In this document: positions 35,274 through 44,474 of the stretch, piece by piece | Numbering within the stretch: the first letter of the stretch is position 1 | Layout: each line of letters opens with the position of its first letter | Assembly (NCBI RefSeq): GCF_000523515.1 | Contig: NZ_AWRU01000013.1 | Span: 307,908 to 371,907, forward strand | Direction of reading: 5' to 3' | DNA: 64,000 bases | From: Pedobacter sp. V48 | GTDB taxonomy: Bacteria; Bacteroidota; Bacteroidia; Sphingobacteriales; Sphingobacteriaceae | Notes under the pieces: generated by a model | The model's database searches: none | What the model saw: only the letters and a program-made list of their open reading frames with translations | What the model was told of the DNA's origin: nothing | Program-made: the position numbers and the translations under genes

Positions 35274-36869
35274 CTAGTAAGATATTGGAGCAGGTTGTTT
35301 TGATTTAAGATTAATAATCGTCCTGTTAATGTATGGAATCAATGCAATTATAAGGATTACAACAATCAATAAACCACTTATAACTGTATAGTAATCTATT
35401 GCTGATCTCAATTGAGCCTGAATTTCTATAGATCTGCCAAGCAATCCCTGAGCAGTTTTAGCAGCTTGTCCTGTAGAAACTCCCTTTGCAACTAATACTC
35501 TTTTATACAATTCAAGTTTTTCTACCGCTACCGGATTTAAAGAAGTAATATGCTCCTGAAAACGGTTTATGTGATTGGTCTTATTGTAAAGTTGGTAAAA
35601 GTTAATCAAGGCTATACTGCTGCAAAAACCTAAAAAGCGGAAAAACACTCCAACGGCCGAAGCCGTACCACCCAAACGCTCAGGAACCGACGAAACGGCA
35701 AAAACAATTACTGGAGTCATCAGCATTCCCGCCCCCATTCCCTGAACAATTAATGGAATAATAAACGTGGAAGCATCTGCCTGCGTGTTAAAAAGGAAGA
35801 TCATCCAGATATGAAATATCAACAACAATCCAAAACCATACATCCAGATCAATCTCATAGGTCTTTTTAGGATTAAAAGTCTTGAAGAGATTAAAATACT
35901 GATTACTATTCCCACAATATTGGCGGTCATGGTATAGGCGATATGAATCGGATCCATCCCTAAAACAGTAGCAAAGTATAGATTTGTAACGTTTAGTGCG
36001 CCACGAACAATATAAAGCACAAAGATTAAAAACACCCCAACAATATAGTTTCGGTATTTAAATACTTCCAGATCCTGGCTGGGTCTTTTTAAATTGAGCT
36101 GTCTTAAAATATGAATGAGCAATAGTACCAATATTGCGCCGCAACTTCTAACTATGCGCTTATCCTGCAGCCAATAGTATTGTTGTCCATAGGCTAGCAC
36201 ATAGCCAATTAAGCACAAGATTAGTGCATAGATCACAAAACTGGCCCAATCTACCTGATAAAGTGGAATCTTACGGTTTAAACGGACCGTATTCATGATA
36301 GACAGTAGCAAAATAGCACCGGGTAAATAACAAAATATGATGGCTTTATATAAGAAATTGTAATCGTAGGCATCTACAATTGGTGCGGTAAGCAGCATAG
36401 ATATCGGACTTATACACAGCAGCATTCCATAGAAAACAGAATAACCGATTTCTCTTGCTCTTTCACCCTGTATCCTGCTAAATATTAGGGTAATGCAAAT
36501 GCTTGTCGTACCACAATTGGCCATTCCCTGTATAAACCTGAATATAAAAAGCGTATGTAAATTATGCGTGTTATAGCAAATGTATGAAGTAACAATTTGC
36601 AATATAATCCCTACAAGAAAATACTCTTTAGTAGCCAAGTACACAAAAAAACGCCTTTCTAAGGCAAAGAAACTGGCAACTGCAGCGTAGAATATGATCA
36701 TTGAATATTGAACATCAGCAGGTTCAATACCATAATATCCGGCTGCAGCGTTTGGGTTGGCCGTTGATAAGCCAAAAAGCAGCAGACAGGGTAAAATAAC
36801 AATGAAAATAGTACCTCTGATGAACCATTCAGGAACCCAGCTTTTAAATACCGGCTTTACAGCGATCAT
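35274..36869 (-). CDS. MFS drug efflux transporter, EmrB/DHA2-like
   Basis: A 531-residue inner-membrane protein with about 14 hydrophobic segments, the size and topology of DHA2 (EmrB-type) drug/proton antiporters. Visible blocks include FIQGMANCGTTSICITLIFSR in helix 4 and GMGAGMLMTPVIVFAVSSVP in a later helix. Its start overlaps the HlyD-family gene by 4 bp (ATGA), and a TolC-family gene lies upstream, so the three form a tripartite pump across both membranes. An AraC-type regulator gene is divergent. Substrate unknown; family members expel drugs, fatty acids or other amphiphiles. Confidence 0.87.
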   Translation of the reverse strand: MIAVKPVFKSWVPEWFIRGTIFIVILPCLLLFGLSTANPNAAAGYYGIEPADVQYSMIIFYAAVASFFALERRFFVYLATKEYFLVGIILQIVTSYICYNTHNLHTLFIFRFIQGMANCGTTSICITLIFSRIQGERAREIGYSVFYGMLLCISPISMLLTAPIVDAYDYNFLYKAIIFCYLPGAILLLSIMNTVRLNRKIPLYQVDWASFVIYALILCLIGYVLAYGQQYYWLQDKRIVRSCGAILVLLLIHILRQLNLKRPSQDLEVFKYRNYIVGVFLIFVLYIVRGALNVTNLYFATVLGMDPIHIAYTMTANIVGIVISILISSRLLILKRPMRLIWMYGFGLLLIFHIWMIFLFNTQADASTFIIPLIVQGMGAGMLMTPVIVFAVSSVPERLGGTASAVGVFFRFLGFCSSIALINFYQLYNKTNHINRFQEHITSLNPVAVEKLELYKRVLVAKGVSTGQAAKTAQGLLGRSIEIQAQLRSAIDYYTVISGLLIVVILIIALIPYINRTIINLKSKQPAPISY

Positions 36870-37930
36870 TGGTTTTTAGCAATTATAACAATAGCATTCA
36901 TGCCGGCCTTTAGCTTATCCGTAATTTTCTTGTCGTCGTCTAACTTAATTTTAACTGGGATACGCTGCACCACCTTTACAAAATTACCTGTAGAATTGTC
37001 GGGAGGAAGTAAAGAGAACCTTGCCCCTGTTGCCGGAGATAAGGAAACAATCGTTCCCTGAAACTCCTCACCCGGATAAGCATCAGTTTCAACAACCGCA
37101 TGGCCATTTAGTTTCATGGTTGAAATTTGGGTTTCCTTAAAATTGGCAATAACCCATTTACCCGCCTCCTGATCTACAATAAATGCCAGTGTTTGTCCGG
37201 CCTGGATCAGCTGACCTTCCTGTATGGTTCGTCTTCCCATCTTACCATTGTACGGCGCAGTAATTACCGTGTAACCTACATCAAGCTTGTTTCTATCCAA
37301 TAATGCTTCTCTACGCTTTATTTCAGCCAGAAATACCTCCCTTTGAGACCTGATGTCGTTAACTTTCGAAGCCGAAGTTTCATACCCGTTGAGTGCCGAT
37401 ATGTATTCAGCATCTGCTACGTCCAGGGCAGCCTTGCTATTTTCCAATTGTTGAAGCGTCGCAGATTCTACTTTAAAAAGCTTTGAATAGCGATCATAAT
37501 CCTGCTGTTGCTTTAAAAGTTTAGCTTTTGCAGAAGCGATCTGAGATTTCATAATGCTTGCTGCCTTAGTTGTGGTGAGCTCATTGCTTTCCATTACTTT
37601 AATCTGAGCCTGTGCATTTAACAAAGCCGCTTCGGCTTCTTGCTGACCAAGTCTGTACTCACTATTGTCGATAACAAGCAAGGTGTCGCCTTTCTTTACA
37701 TCCTGATTTTCTTCGTATTTAACTGTTCTTATGTATCCTGTTACTCTTGATGTTATAGGGTTTATATATTCTTCTACTTGTGCATCATTGGTTTCTTCAT
37801 ACTTATAAAGGTCCAGTAAGGAAATTGCTCCCCAGATCATTAAACCAAGAACAATAGCGCCTGCAATCCAGGCCGTGATTTTGGTGATTAGCTGATCGGT
37901 GCTTGTATAGTTTTTCTTTTTTGTTCGCAT
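36866..37930 (-). CDS. HlyD/EmrA-family periplasmic adaptor
   Basis: A 354-residue membrane-fusion protein. One N-terminal transmembrane helix (about 17-36) anchors it, followed by a lipoyl-like half (VKYEENQDVKKGDTLLVIDNSEY), a long helical hairpin (about 85-205) and the second lipoyl half and beta-barrel (ITAPYNGKMGRRTIQEGQLI, in part). The adaptor links the inner-membrane MFS carrier to a TolC channel. It overlaps the carrier gene by 4 bp and starts 1 bp after the end of the TolC-type gene, showing tight coupling. Confidence 0.93.
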   Translation of the reverse strand: MRTKKKNYTSTDQLITKITAWIAGAIVLGLMIWGAISLLDLYKYEETNDAQVEEYINPITSRVTGYIRTVKYEENQDVKKGDTLLVIDNSEYRLGQQEAEAALLNAQAQIKVMESNELTTTKAASIMKSQIASAKAKLLKQQQDYDRYSKLFKVESATLQQLENSKAALDVADAEYISALNGYETSASKVNDIRSQREVFLAEIKRREALLDRNKLDVGYTVITAPYNGKMGRRTIQEGQLIQAGQTLAFIVDQEAGKWVIANFKETQISTMKLNGHAVVETDAYPGEEFQGTIVSLSPATGARFSLLPPDNSTGNFVKVVQRIPVKIKLDDDKKITDKLKAGMNAIVIIAKNQ

Positions 37931-37931
37931 T

Positions 37932-39257
37932 TTAAAGGTTGCCTATTGCTTTTTGTAATTGGAAATATTGTAATTGCGCTGCTATCTGCGCTGCTGCAAG
38001 GTCAAATCTGGTTTGCAGCAATTGTGTATCCGCATCTAAAAGATCAGTTAGCAGTGACAACTGGTTGAAATAAGTATTGTTAACTATCCTCAGGTTCTCT
38101 GTCGCTTGCTTTATATTCTGCTTGGCTACATCGATCCTTATAATAGCCTCTTTGTATCTTAAATAGGCTTCGTTTACTTCCTGTCTAACTTTATCTGTTG
38201 TTGCTTCGTGTTCAACCTCTCGTCGTTGAAATGCTAGCTCAGCTGCCTTGGTTTTGTGCTTGTTATGGTAAAATGCTGAGATAGGAAAACTTGCTTTTAC
38301 CCCACTTAACCCAATTCCATACATCGCTATGGAGTAAGGATAAAACTGAATTTGTGGATAGGAATAGGTATAATTTGCGAACAGCCCCACTTTAAAAGAT
38401 ACGTTTGCTTTTACTTTTTTCAGTTCCAGCTTGTTCAATTCGGTTTCCTTTTCAGAGATCTTTAGCTCATAAGCGTGTGATATGGCCTCATCCAGATATT
38501 CAGGATAAGTTTTAATAGCTAAACTAGTATTGGTTAGTGAGTCGGGCAATATTTTAAAGTCATCCTGCTCACCAATCAGTATTGCCAGCTTTTGGTTGGC
38601 TATATTAATGTCGTTATCAATCTGTATTAGCGACATCTTTTGGCGCGACAACTTAAGCTCTGCTCTAAGCACATCGCTTTTCAGGATCACTCCATTTTTA
38701 AGGAGCTGTCTGATTTCTGCTAACTGTTTTTCCTGGTCGCTTATATCCTTTAACAGCAAGTCTTTAAATACTTTACTTCTTTGCAGATCAAGGTAATATG
38801 CAGCTGACTTTAATTTAATTTCAGAGGTGGTTAGGTTTAGCTGTTCCGCAGAAAGATTCTTTTTTTCCTTCTCTTCTCTGATCTTGAGATTGGTTTTATT
38901 CCCGTTGTAAAGATTAAGGTATGCGTTGCCACCAAAACTATATGCAGTATGAACTACTTCAAATTGTGAAGGAGTATGAAACAGGCCATTGTCGTAAATG
39001 GGCATATTGCTCACCCTTGCATATTCCCCTTCGGCCTCAATATCAGGTAGTCGCTCTGCTTTGGCATCTTTTATAGCTTCTTCAGATTCGCTGAGTTTCA
39101 GATGCTGCATTCTGATGGCTTTGCTATTCGTTTCTGCTTTATTCCAGACTTCGGTTAACGACAACTGACTATCCGATGGTTCTTCTTGTGCTAACGTAGT
39201 GCTTGAAATGAGGGTGGAGAGCAAGATAAGAGCATAATGTTTTTTATAGAAATACAT
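37932..39257 (-). CDS. TolC-family outer-membrane efflux protein
   Basis: A 441-residue exported protein from the start MYFYKKHYALILL, which gives a standard signal peptide ending TLAQ; a start ten codons earlier (39287) is possible. Two repeats of long alpha-helical hairpins and short beta strands are seen, with SLTEVWNKAETNSKAIRM at the start and a C-terminal YKEAIIRIDVAKQNIKQATENL block. TolC-type trimers form the outer-membrane exit duct. It is the first gene of the efflux operon. Confidence 0.92.
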   Translation of the reverse strand: MYFYKKHYALILLSTLISSTTLAQEEPSDSQLSLTEVWNKAETNSKAIRMQHLKLSESEEAIKDAKAERLPDIEAEGEYARVSNMPIYDNGLFHTPSQFEVVHTAYSFGGNAYLNLYNGNKTNLKIREEKEKKNLSAEQLNLTTSEIKLKSAAYYLDLQRSKVFKDLLLKDISDQEKQLAEIRQLLKNGVILKSDVLRAELKLSRQKMSLIQIDNDINIANQKLAILIGEQDDFKILPDSLTNTSLAIKTYPEYLDEAISHAYELKISEKETELNKLELKKVKANVSFKVGLFANYTYSYPQIQFYPYSIAMYGIGLSGVKASFPISAFYHNKHKTKAAELAFQRREVEHEATTDKVRQEVNEAYLRYKEAIIRIDVAKQNIKQATENLRIVNNTYFNQLSLLTDLLDADTQLLQTRFDLAAAQIAAQLQYFQLQKAIGNL

Positions 39258-39340
39258 ATAATTTATAGAATGCACAAAGTTAGCCATATGATAAAGCTGT
39301 AATTTTATCTATATTGCCAATTATTTGTCCATTCCAGCCA

Positions 39341-40135
39341 ATGAATATTTTAAAAACTTCAGAATATCTCAGCGCAATTGACTTAAATCCAGATAGTATA
39401 TTCGTTTTACATGAAAAAATAGAGCGCAAGCTAACCGCCCATTCGCACACAAAAGGGCAATTAACGTACGTTCAAGGCGGCGTAGCTTTCATACACATTA
39501 AAAACGTGAGCTATATTATTCCTGCCAGGCATTATGTATGGGTGCCAGTTGGCTTAACCCACTATCTCGAAGTAAGGCATCAGGCTACAGTTATTAGAAA
39601 CATCTATTTTTATGACCAGGGTGATACCAAGGAGCCTTTCTTTCAGCAATTGGGCATCTATCCTGTCAATAACCTTTTACTTGAAATGATCATCTTTACT
39701 GAGAAATGGAATGGTAATATTTCTGCGGATAATGTAGTGCCTTTCCAATTCTTATCTTCTTTAAAGAACCTGCTTCCTCAGCTTGGCATAAAAGCATTTC
39801 CCATAGCCTTACCAACCACAAACAACGAACGGTTGATGCCCATTATAGCTTTTCTGGCCAGGCATTATAATGAACAGCTTACGCTGGAAGATATGGCAAA
39901 AAGATTTGGTATGGCCGAAAGAACACTCTCCAGATTATTTCAATCTGTAATGAGTATCTCTTTTTTACAATATTTAAAACTGCTAAGGATGGTTAGGGCT
40001 ATAGAAATGATTCTGCAAACCAGTAAATCAACCAGTGAGATTGCATACGCTACCGGATATAATAGCCTTGCGGCCTTTAGCAAAGCATTTTTCCAACTTA
40101 CAAATATCCGCCCGTCCGATTTTGGGAAGCGCTAA
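39341..40135 (+). CDS. AraC-family transcriptional regulator of the efflux operon
   Basis: A 264-residue regulator. The frame is open from a TTG at 39314, but the ATG at 39341 (MNILKTSEY) is the better start. A cupin-like N-terminal domain (SHTKGQLTYVQGGVAFIH, then HYVWVPVGLTHYLEV) is followed by an AraC helix-turn-helix pair from about residue 165 (EDMAKRFGMAERTLSRLFQ, SEIAYATGYNSLAAFSKAF). The layout resembles small-molecule-responsive AraC proteins that control efflux pumps. It is divergent from the TolC/HlyD/MFS operon with about 80 bp between and probably regulates it. Confidence 0.93.
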   Translation: MNILKTSEYLSAIDLNPDSIFVLHEKIERKLTAHSHTKGQLTYVQGGVAFIHIKNVSYIIPARHYVWVPVGLTHYLEVRHQATVIRNIYFYDQGDTKEPFFQQLGIYPVNNLLLEMIIFTEKWNGNISADNVVPFQFLSSLKNLLPQLGIKAFPIALPTTNNERLMPIIAFLARHYNEQLTLEDMAKRFGMAERTLSRLFQSVMSISFLQYLKLLRMVRAIEMILQTSKSTSEIAYATGYNSLAAFSKAFFQLTNIRPSDFGKR

Positions 40136-40163
40136 AACATAAGTCAGAAGGCCTAAAAAAAGA

Positions 40164-40196
40164 AAGCGGGAATAATCATACCGACCATTCCCGCTT
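40164..40196. terminator. Hairpin terminator between AraC gene and the 40275 gene
   Basis: A 10-bp perfect stem (AAGCGGGAAT / ATTCCCGCTT) with a 13-base loop, 28 bp after the AraC stop. On the reverse strand it is followed by a T-rich run (TCTTTTTTT), on the forward strand by an AT-rich stretch. It most likely ends the regulator transcript. Confidence 0.65.
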
Positions 40197-40274
40197 ATCT
40201 AAATTAACGCTCTCAGTATAAAGACGTATATTTAACAGTAATATTGTATTAGGTTAAAAAAAAATATTCATCCC

Positions 40275-40646
40275 ATGCCAGCAATCACAAGGAAGACTAA
40301 AATAGACGCTTCGGCTTTTTACGATACTGAAGAAAACCCTAAACAACTTATTCACCTCCTTCATCACCATATATGCAAAACAGGTGAACTGGAAAAATTG
40401 ATTCTGGACTATGAATACGGTAAAGGTAAAATAGAAAATATCGGGATTCTGAAAGATAGCCTTGTTAGTGATCACAACTTAAAAGGCAAATTTAAAGCAG
40501 AATATCAGATCAGCGAATTTTCGATGTGTGCCGCAATAGATTATACTGATGATCACGCTATGGATATCGATTTTGCCGTTGATAAAGACACCAACGAGCT
40601 GATATTAACCGGCGAAACCCGGTACGAAAGGTCAGATGAACTTTAA
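40275..40646 (+). CDS. Hypothetical protein, unknown family
   Basis: A 123-residue soluble, acidic protein without signal peptide or membrane segment. The N-terminal half is helical (NPKQLIHLLHHHICKTGELEKLI), and the C-terminal half looks beta-stranded with alternating charges (CAAIDYTDDHAMDIDFAVDKDTN). I do not recognise a family. It begins after the hairpin at 40164 and converges on the DUF4268 gene, whose stop is 8 bp away. A competing reverse-strand frame (40254-40475) has an unlikely composition. The presence of an ATG, normal composition and its placement argue that the forward frame is real. Confidence 0.6.
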   Translation: MPAITRKTKIDASAFYDTEENPKQLIHLLHHHICKTGELEKLILDYEYGKGKIENIGILKDSLVSDHNLKGKFKAEYQISEFSMCAAIDYTDDHAMDIDFAVDKDTNELILTGETRYERSDEL

Positions 40647-40653
40647 ATAAAGC

Positions 40654-41115
40654 TTATTTGAATAATTCAAAACCATAACGCGCATCGCTCCAGAACTCAT
40701 CCAGCGCTATAATACGAGGCTTAAAGAAAGAAATTAGCTTAGGCCAGTCTTCTTTGTTAAATATGCTTATGCCGGGTAAAACGGTATATATCTTACAAAC
40801 TGTTTTGCCATATTCGTCTGTAGAATGTAGTTCCCACTGCCATTCTTCTCCTAAAATTCCGGTTAACAGTTTCTTATATTCTTCAAACTGTTCAAATAAA
40901 AGCTGCTGTATGGTTAAATCAGGATTGGCTAGCTCTATTCCTATCCATGCCGACTTCTTATCAACCTGCATTTTAAATGCCAGGTGCTTGATACCAGTCT
41001 TATAGTTAATCCAGTTAATTCGTAACCCTTCAGCAGAAGGTTGCAATGCCATATACTGCCCATATGCAGTCCAGAAAGCTTGCTTAATCTGAGAAGCCTG
41101 ATCTTTTGAATACAA
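40654..41115 (-). CDS. DUF4268 domain-containing protein
   Basis: A 153-residue cytoplasmic protein. The blocks QAFWTAYGQYMALQPSAEG, KHLAFKMQVDKKSAWIGIEL and ALDEFWSDARYGFE match DUF4268 proteins common in Bacteroidota. In other bacteria the domain is found with restriction-like or nuclease-like proteins, but the stand-alone form has no assigned role. It lies 18 bp after the yfhO-type gene and probably shares the surE-yfhO transcript. Confidence 0.8.
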   Translation of the reverse strand: MYSKDQASQIKQAFWTAYGQYMALQPSAEGLRINWINYKTGIKHLAFKMQVDKKSAWIGIELANPDLTIQQLLFEQFEEYKKLLTGILGEEWQWELHSTDEYGKTVCKIYTVLPGISIFNKEDWPKLISFFKPRIIALDEFWSDARYGFELFK

Positions 41116-41133
41116 TCTTTATCGTTTAATGGT

Positions 41134-43626
41134 TTATATCAACGCAGTCTTTTTCTTAGCTCTGAAATGCAAAAATACAGCAATACCTGAAATGATTACC
41201 AGAATTAAAGAAGAAATCATTGATATCTTATCTCCAACAAGGTAAGAAGTCGGTTCAAATTTAAATTCTAAATTATGATTTCCGGCAGGTAGTTTGGCTG
41301 CTCTAAGTATGTAATTGGCTCTAAAATAAGGGATTTTATTGCCATCTAAGTAAGCATTCCAGCCCTTGTCGTACCAAACTTCAGCAAATACAGCTATAGC
41401 ATCCTGTGCACTTTTATACTTGTAAACCAGGTGATCCGGATGATATTCGGTCAGTTGAATCTTTGCAGTAGTATCAGTTAGAGTTTTTGTATCACCAATT
41501 TGAGATTTAAAAGTCTCGTCAACTATTGCAGTTGTTTTCGGATCAAAGCTGGTAATCGCTTTCATCTCTTCATCCGCATTTTTAACATAGCTCACATTGC
41601 TGATAAACCATGCATTTCCCAAAGCTGTTTTTCTTTCTATTGCCTGAGGCGTCGGACTAGCTTTATCGGCCATAATCACGTATTTGGTATTTAGCATATC
41701 CAATACAGGCTCGTTTATTTTCTCGTTAAATTGTGCTGTAATCAGCTCGTCGTAGCGCTGCAGCCTTGCAGAGTGCCTTCCCCCTACCGATTTGTGGAAA
41801 TACGAAGCCGACGCATCAAAGAAAGGATTACCTTTTGTAAAATCTATAACCCTAAAATCAAGTGCTTTATCATTTAATATCTGGAGATCAGCCGCAGTGG
41901 CCTGGTAATTTTGATCGAGCACAGATTTATCATAGAAGTTGCTGTTGTTCAGGTATCTTCTGTCTATACCCCACATATCAACCAGTATCAGCACACCTAA
42001 AACAATAAATGCAGTGTTTGCTTTAACTTTTCCTTTCAATATTGCCCATAGCATACCAAAGCCCAGTAAAATGAAAACTAAAGACCTGAAAGCATCCATA
42101 CGGGCAAGTGATATCCTGTCTTCAATCAAAGCGCTTCCTATGGAGTTGGCAAAGCCAAGATCAGCTTTAAAAGCCTCTGCAAGGTGGCTGACCATTTCCT
42201 GATGCGATGAATCTCTAAAATCAAAAAACAAGGTTGGTGCCAGCATAAATAAAACCAAGCAGCCACCTGTTATGTACAGAGAATAAAGTAATTTTTTGGG
42301 TAAATCTTTTGCCTTATCTTTCTCATCTACAAACTGCTTAAGTGCCACAAATGCCAGCAATGGTATAATTAATGCCGGTATAACCAATATAGATTCTACT
42401 GCCCGCATCTTATTATACATCGGGAAGTAATCAAAAAACAGATCAGAGATTAATGGAAAATGCCTGCCAAACGATAAAAACACAAATAGAAATGTAGAGG
42501 TTAAAATCCACCATTTCATTTTGCCCTTAACTATAAAGAGCCCCAGAACATATAAAAAGATCACAATACACCCAAAATACCATGGACCATGAGTGCTCGA
42601 TTTTTCTCCCCAATAAGTTCTTAATAAACCTTGCTCAAGCTGAGGGATGAGCTCTTTAACCTGATCTTCAGGAACGCCCTTTGCCGCCAGTGCTTTAGCT
42701 ACATTAGAATGTTCGTCTAATTGTTTGATCTGAGTAGCACCTCCATACATGTTAGGGACAAGGAATGTAGAGATTTCGCCAACACCCTGGCTCCAGAGAT
42801 AGGCATAATCACGCCCAAGTCCGGTATCTGACTTTGAGGTTGTTCTGGTTAAATTTGCTTTACCACGGATAGATTCGTTTCCATATTCGTAGGTAGTCCA
42901 TAATTGCCCTGCATTTACACCAACGGCTAAAATCACACCTGCAAAAAGATACCCTACAGCCGTAAAAAAGGCCCTTAACTGTTTAGATGCTATTGCATAA
43001 TACAGTTCAAAACCTGCCAATATGAGCAGGCACATGAACAGGTAATAAGTCATTTGTATGTGGTTGCATCTGATTTCAACAGCAAGGAAAAAAGCGGTTA
43101 ACAGACCGCCTAATAAGTATCGACCTCTAAAAGTGAGTAAAATAGAACCCAGTACAGGTGCAAAGAACGAAATTGCCATAGCCTGATTGCTGTGGCCGGC
43201 TTCAATATAAATGAAATTGTAAGAGGTAAAAGCAAAAGCAATGGCTCCTGCGGCAGCAAGCCAGGGCTTCATTTTTAATGTGCTTAATAAAAAATAAGCC
43301 CCCAGCAGATAGCAAAGCACAATATCTATCGGGTTCGGAAATACGGTTTTTAAGGTATTGATCACGTAGTTGGCTATACTGCCACTGTTCGATACCCAGA
43401 TCTGGAAACTAGGCATCCCGCCAAACATAGAATTGGTCCACAATGGCCCTTTTCCTGTTTCCGCCCTAACATCCATGATCTCCTTTGCCATTGCTTTGGC
43501 TTCAAGCACATCGCTCTGGTAAAGGTCTTTGCCTTGCATAGCAGGACTGAAATAGGCAAAACAAAGAATAGAGAATATCCCTATGATAATAAAATGTGTA
43601 CTGTTAGCTTGAAACCATTTCTTCAT
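41134..43626 (-). CDS. YfhO-family membrane protein
   Basis: An 830-residue inner-membrane protein with an N-terminal helix (about 12-30), a run of ten or more hydrophobic segments between residues 85 and 560, a soluble periplasmic-like domain (about 590-790) and a final helix before the C-terminus. This is the YfhO layout, related to GT-C type glycosyltransferases and linked in Firmicutes to lipoteichoic-acid glycosylation. In Bacteroidota the acceptor is unknown. It is in the second position of a surE-yfhO-DUF4268 gene set. Confidence 0.85.
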   Translation of the reverse strand: MKKWFQANSTHFIIIGIFSILCFAYFSPAMQGKDLYQSDVLEAKAMAKEIMDVRAETGKGPLWTNSMFGGMPSFQIWVSNSGSIANYVINTLKTVFPNPIDIVLCYLLGAYFLLSTLKMKPWLAAAGAIAFAFTSYNFIYIEAGHSNQAMAISFFAPVLGSILLTFRGRYLLGGLLTAFFLAVEIRCNHIQMTYYLFMCLLILAGFELYYAIASKQLRAFFTAVGYLFAGVILAVGVNAGQLWTTYEYGNESIRGKANLTRTTSKSDTGLGRDYAYLWSQGVGEISTFLVPNMYGGATQIKQLDEHSNVAKALAAKGVPEDQVKELIPQLEQGLLRTYWGEKSSTHGPWYFGCIVIFLYVLGLFIVKGKMKWWILTSTFLFVFLSFGRHFPLISDLFFDYFPMYNKMRAVESILVIPALIIPLLAFVALKQFVDEKDKAKDLPKKLLYSLYITGGCLVLFMLAPTLFFDFRDSSHQEMVSHLAEAFKADLGFANSIGSALIEDRISLARMDAFRSLVFILLGFGMLWAILKGKVKANTAFIVLGVLILVDMWGIDRRYLNNSNFYDKSVLDQNYQATAADLQILNDKALDFRVIDFTKGNPFFDASASYFHKSVGGRHSARLQRYDELITAQFNEKINEPVLDMLNTKYVIMADKASPTPQAIERKTALGNAWFISNVSYVKNADEEMKAITSFDPKTTAIVDETFKSQIGDTKTLTDTTAKIQLTEYHPDHLVYKYKSAQDAIAVFAEVWYDKGWNAYLDGNKIPYFRANYILRAAKLPAGNHNLEFKFEPTSYLVGDKISMISSLILVIISGIAVFLHFRAKKKTALI

Positions 43627-43664
43627 ACAGTAAAGAAAGCAATAATATCAAACAAGAGCTAGAA

Positions 43665-44411
43665 TTAATTAGTTTTTGATAAAATTACTGTCGGTTCATG
43701 ACTTTTCAATTCGGTTTCATTTGTTAAATCAAGCCTTAAAGGGGTTATAGACACCAAATCATTTTTAACCGCCCACCGGTCAGTCCCCTCTTCTGCCAGT
43801 TCAAGTGGTTTTACCGTAATCCAATAATGCTTCCTGCCCATTGGGTCATGCCCTGGAACCACGCTTCCATCGTACAATCTTACCGACTGCCTTGTCCACT
43901 GAAGCCCTTTTGGTTTACGCGGAAAATTCACATTATACAGCCCTAGGTTCGTATTTTCTAACAATACAGTTAATGCCTGCTCAACAAAAGGATCCAGGCT
44001 TTCAAAATCTGGTTCCGATTTACCAACAGGCGTACTTAATGCTATTCCCTTAACTCCCAGTAAAACCGACTGTTTAGCGGCAGCAAGGGTTCCCGAATGC
44101 CACATAGAGTTACCCAGATTTGGTCCCATATTAATGCCCGATAGCACAACTTCCGTATCAGGATACATATGTAAGCCCAGTGCAACACAATCTGCAGGTG
44201 TTCCATTTACCCTAAAAGCATCAATGTTTTCGAATGTTATTGGCGATTTTTTATAAGAAAGCGGACGCGAATGTGTAATGGCATGTCCCATTGATGATTG
44301 CTCCACATCAGGGGCTACAATTCTAACTGTACCAAAGCGCAGTGCGATGTTTGCCAGCGCCCTGATACCGGGGCTATAAATACCGTCGTCATTTGTGATC
44401 AGGATTTTCAT
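43665..44411 (-). CDS. surE: 5'/3'-nucleotidase SurE
   Basis: A 248-residue cytoplasmic phosphatase. The N-terminal ILITNDDGIYSPGIRAL holds the metal-binding Asp pair; VAPDVEQSSMGHAITHSRPL, RVNGTPADCVALGL and LSGINMGPNLGNSMWHSGT are the other SurE blocks. SurE removes phosphate from nucleoside 5'- and 3'-monophosphates and is linked to stationary-phase survival. The length is typical. It is divergent from the diacylglycerol-kinase-like gene at 44475 and lies upstream of yfhO. Confidence 0.96.
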   Translation of the reverse strand: MKILITNDDGIYSPGIRALANIALRFGTVRIVAPDVEQSSMGHAITHSRPLSYKKSPITFENIDAFRVNGTPADCVALGLHMYPDTEVVLSGINMGPNLGNSMWHSGTLAAAKQSVLLGVKGIALSTPVGKSEPDFESLDPFVEQALTVLLENTNLGLYNVNFPRKPKGLQWTRQSVRLYDGSVVPGHDPMGRKHYWITVKPLELAEEGTDRWAVKNDLVSITPLRLDLTNETELKSHEPTVILSKTN

Positions 44412-44474
44412 GATAGCTATTTAAAATAATTACTACAATGAAAACCATAGTTGTGCCAACATTGTTCAAACTAT

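Noticed and set aside
39288-39340. AATGGAC-like site (TGTCCATT) before the second AraC gene
   Set aside because: Only one copy is present and the two AraC proteins are not close, so the match to the 802-829 repeats looks like chance.
40254-40475. Reverse-strand frame overlapping the 40275 gene
   Set aside because: Its composition is skewed to Phe and hydrophobics typical of antisense frames and it lacks a plausible start context.
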